A DNA stretch of 64,000 nucleotides from Tigriopus japonicus. Taxonomy: Eukaryota > Arthropoda > Copepoda > Harpacticoida > Harpacticidae. Positions 63,654 to 64,000 of the stretch are shown one piece after another. Position 1 is the first letter of the stretch. Each line of letters starts with the position of its first letter. Location of the stretch: NCBI GenBank assembly GCA_010645155.1, contig CM021323.1, forward strand, positions 1,137,873 to 1,201,872, written 5' to 3'. The notes beneath the pieces were generated by a model. The model was given only the letters and a program-made list of their open reading frames with translations. It did no database searches and was not told where the DNA came from. The position numbers and the translations under genes are program-made.

Positions 63654-63659
63654 ATTAAA
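63654..63659 (+). other. Possible polyadenylation signal (ATTAAA)
   Basis: ATTAAA, the commonest variant of AATAAA, 35 bases after the TGA of gene B. A 6-mer this AT-rich is common by chance, so it supports the gene end only weakly. Confidence 0.25.
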
Positions 63660-64000
63660 CATGACGAAAACGAGATTTGCCACTCTTGAGCTCATCTTTC
63701 ATTCGCGTTCCATTTCCATTCCCTCGTTTCGGCATATCTGTAATGGCACATTTTTTACGTTATCAAATCATGCTTTGAAGTAGTTGCGAGTCTTTTGCCT
63801 TAAAAATGCCTGCTCAGACTCGTCGGGCTCGTAACTGCCGTTGACTCCTTCTTTATAGCACTAGTACAATGTACACCACTTGATCAAGCTATGGTGAGAC
63901 TGCAATTTGCGCCAGGCAAAACGATAATGACTTGTCCCAGCAATTAAGTATTGATGGTTACTTCGTGTGGTTTTCATCCAGAGAGCCTGAAAGTCGGGAG

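Noticed and set aside
1..64000. tRNA, rRNA, CRISPR array or transposon
   Set aside because: B-box-like words (for example near 45119) lack a matching A box and cloverleaf. There are no spaced direct repeats of array type, and no transposase or reverse transcriptase motif or long terminal repeat was seen.

Overview
This window looks like nuclear DNA from a eukaryote with widely spaced exons, most likely an invertebrate animal and possibly an arthropod or crustacean. The reasons are sparse coding signal, intron-type GT...AG signals (one a 78-base intron), many di-, tri- and tetranucleotide microsatellites, CpG-rich patches of promoter type, and a run of N marking an assembly gap. I cannot name the species. 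No protein here matched a family I can recognise with confidence, so every coding call is a candidate exon. They rest on open frame, start context, splice consensus, intron phase and purine bias at codon position 1. I counted position-1 and position-3 purines by hand, so those figures are approximate.

Layout. Positions 1 to about 30 kb are mostly non-coding: microsatellites, a 103-base gap flanked by a near-identical 121-base duplicate (10887-11231), and scattered candidate exons, chiefly on the minus strand (about 7.8-8.1, 13.2-13.5 and 22.8-23.1 kb). From 30 to 40 kb there are two candidate plus-strand 5' exons (30979-31157, 32523-32637) and a minus-strand exon that resembles a signal-peptide start (37033-37248). 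Two CpG-rich, promoter-like islands lie at about 40.66-41.11 and 42.15-42.66 kb and share several 11-14 base words. A proline/serine/threonine-rich candidate exon follows at 42954-43118.

Two tentative plus-strand genes emerge. Gene A would use the islands as promoters and exons 42954-43118, 51020-51154 and 53520-53756, all in phase 0. Gene B has a 5' exon ending at 55781, a 78-base intron, and coding exons 56212-56354, 62544-62716 and 63450-63619. Its phases agree (2, then 1) and it would encode about 161 residues ending in TGA, with an ATTAAA 35 bases later. Sites where a 3' splice consensus directly abuts a 5' splice consensus (52917/52918, 63383/63384, and on the minus strand 30529/30528) look like recursive splice points of long introns.

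The remainder is intron or intergenic sequence. The palindromic word GTACGTAC is clearly over-represented. I found no rRNA, tRNA, CRISPR array or transposon with recognisable coding capacity.
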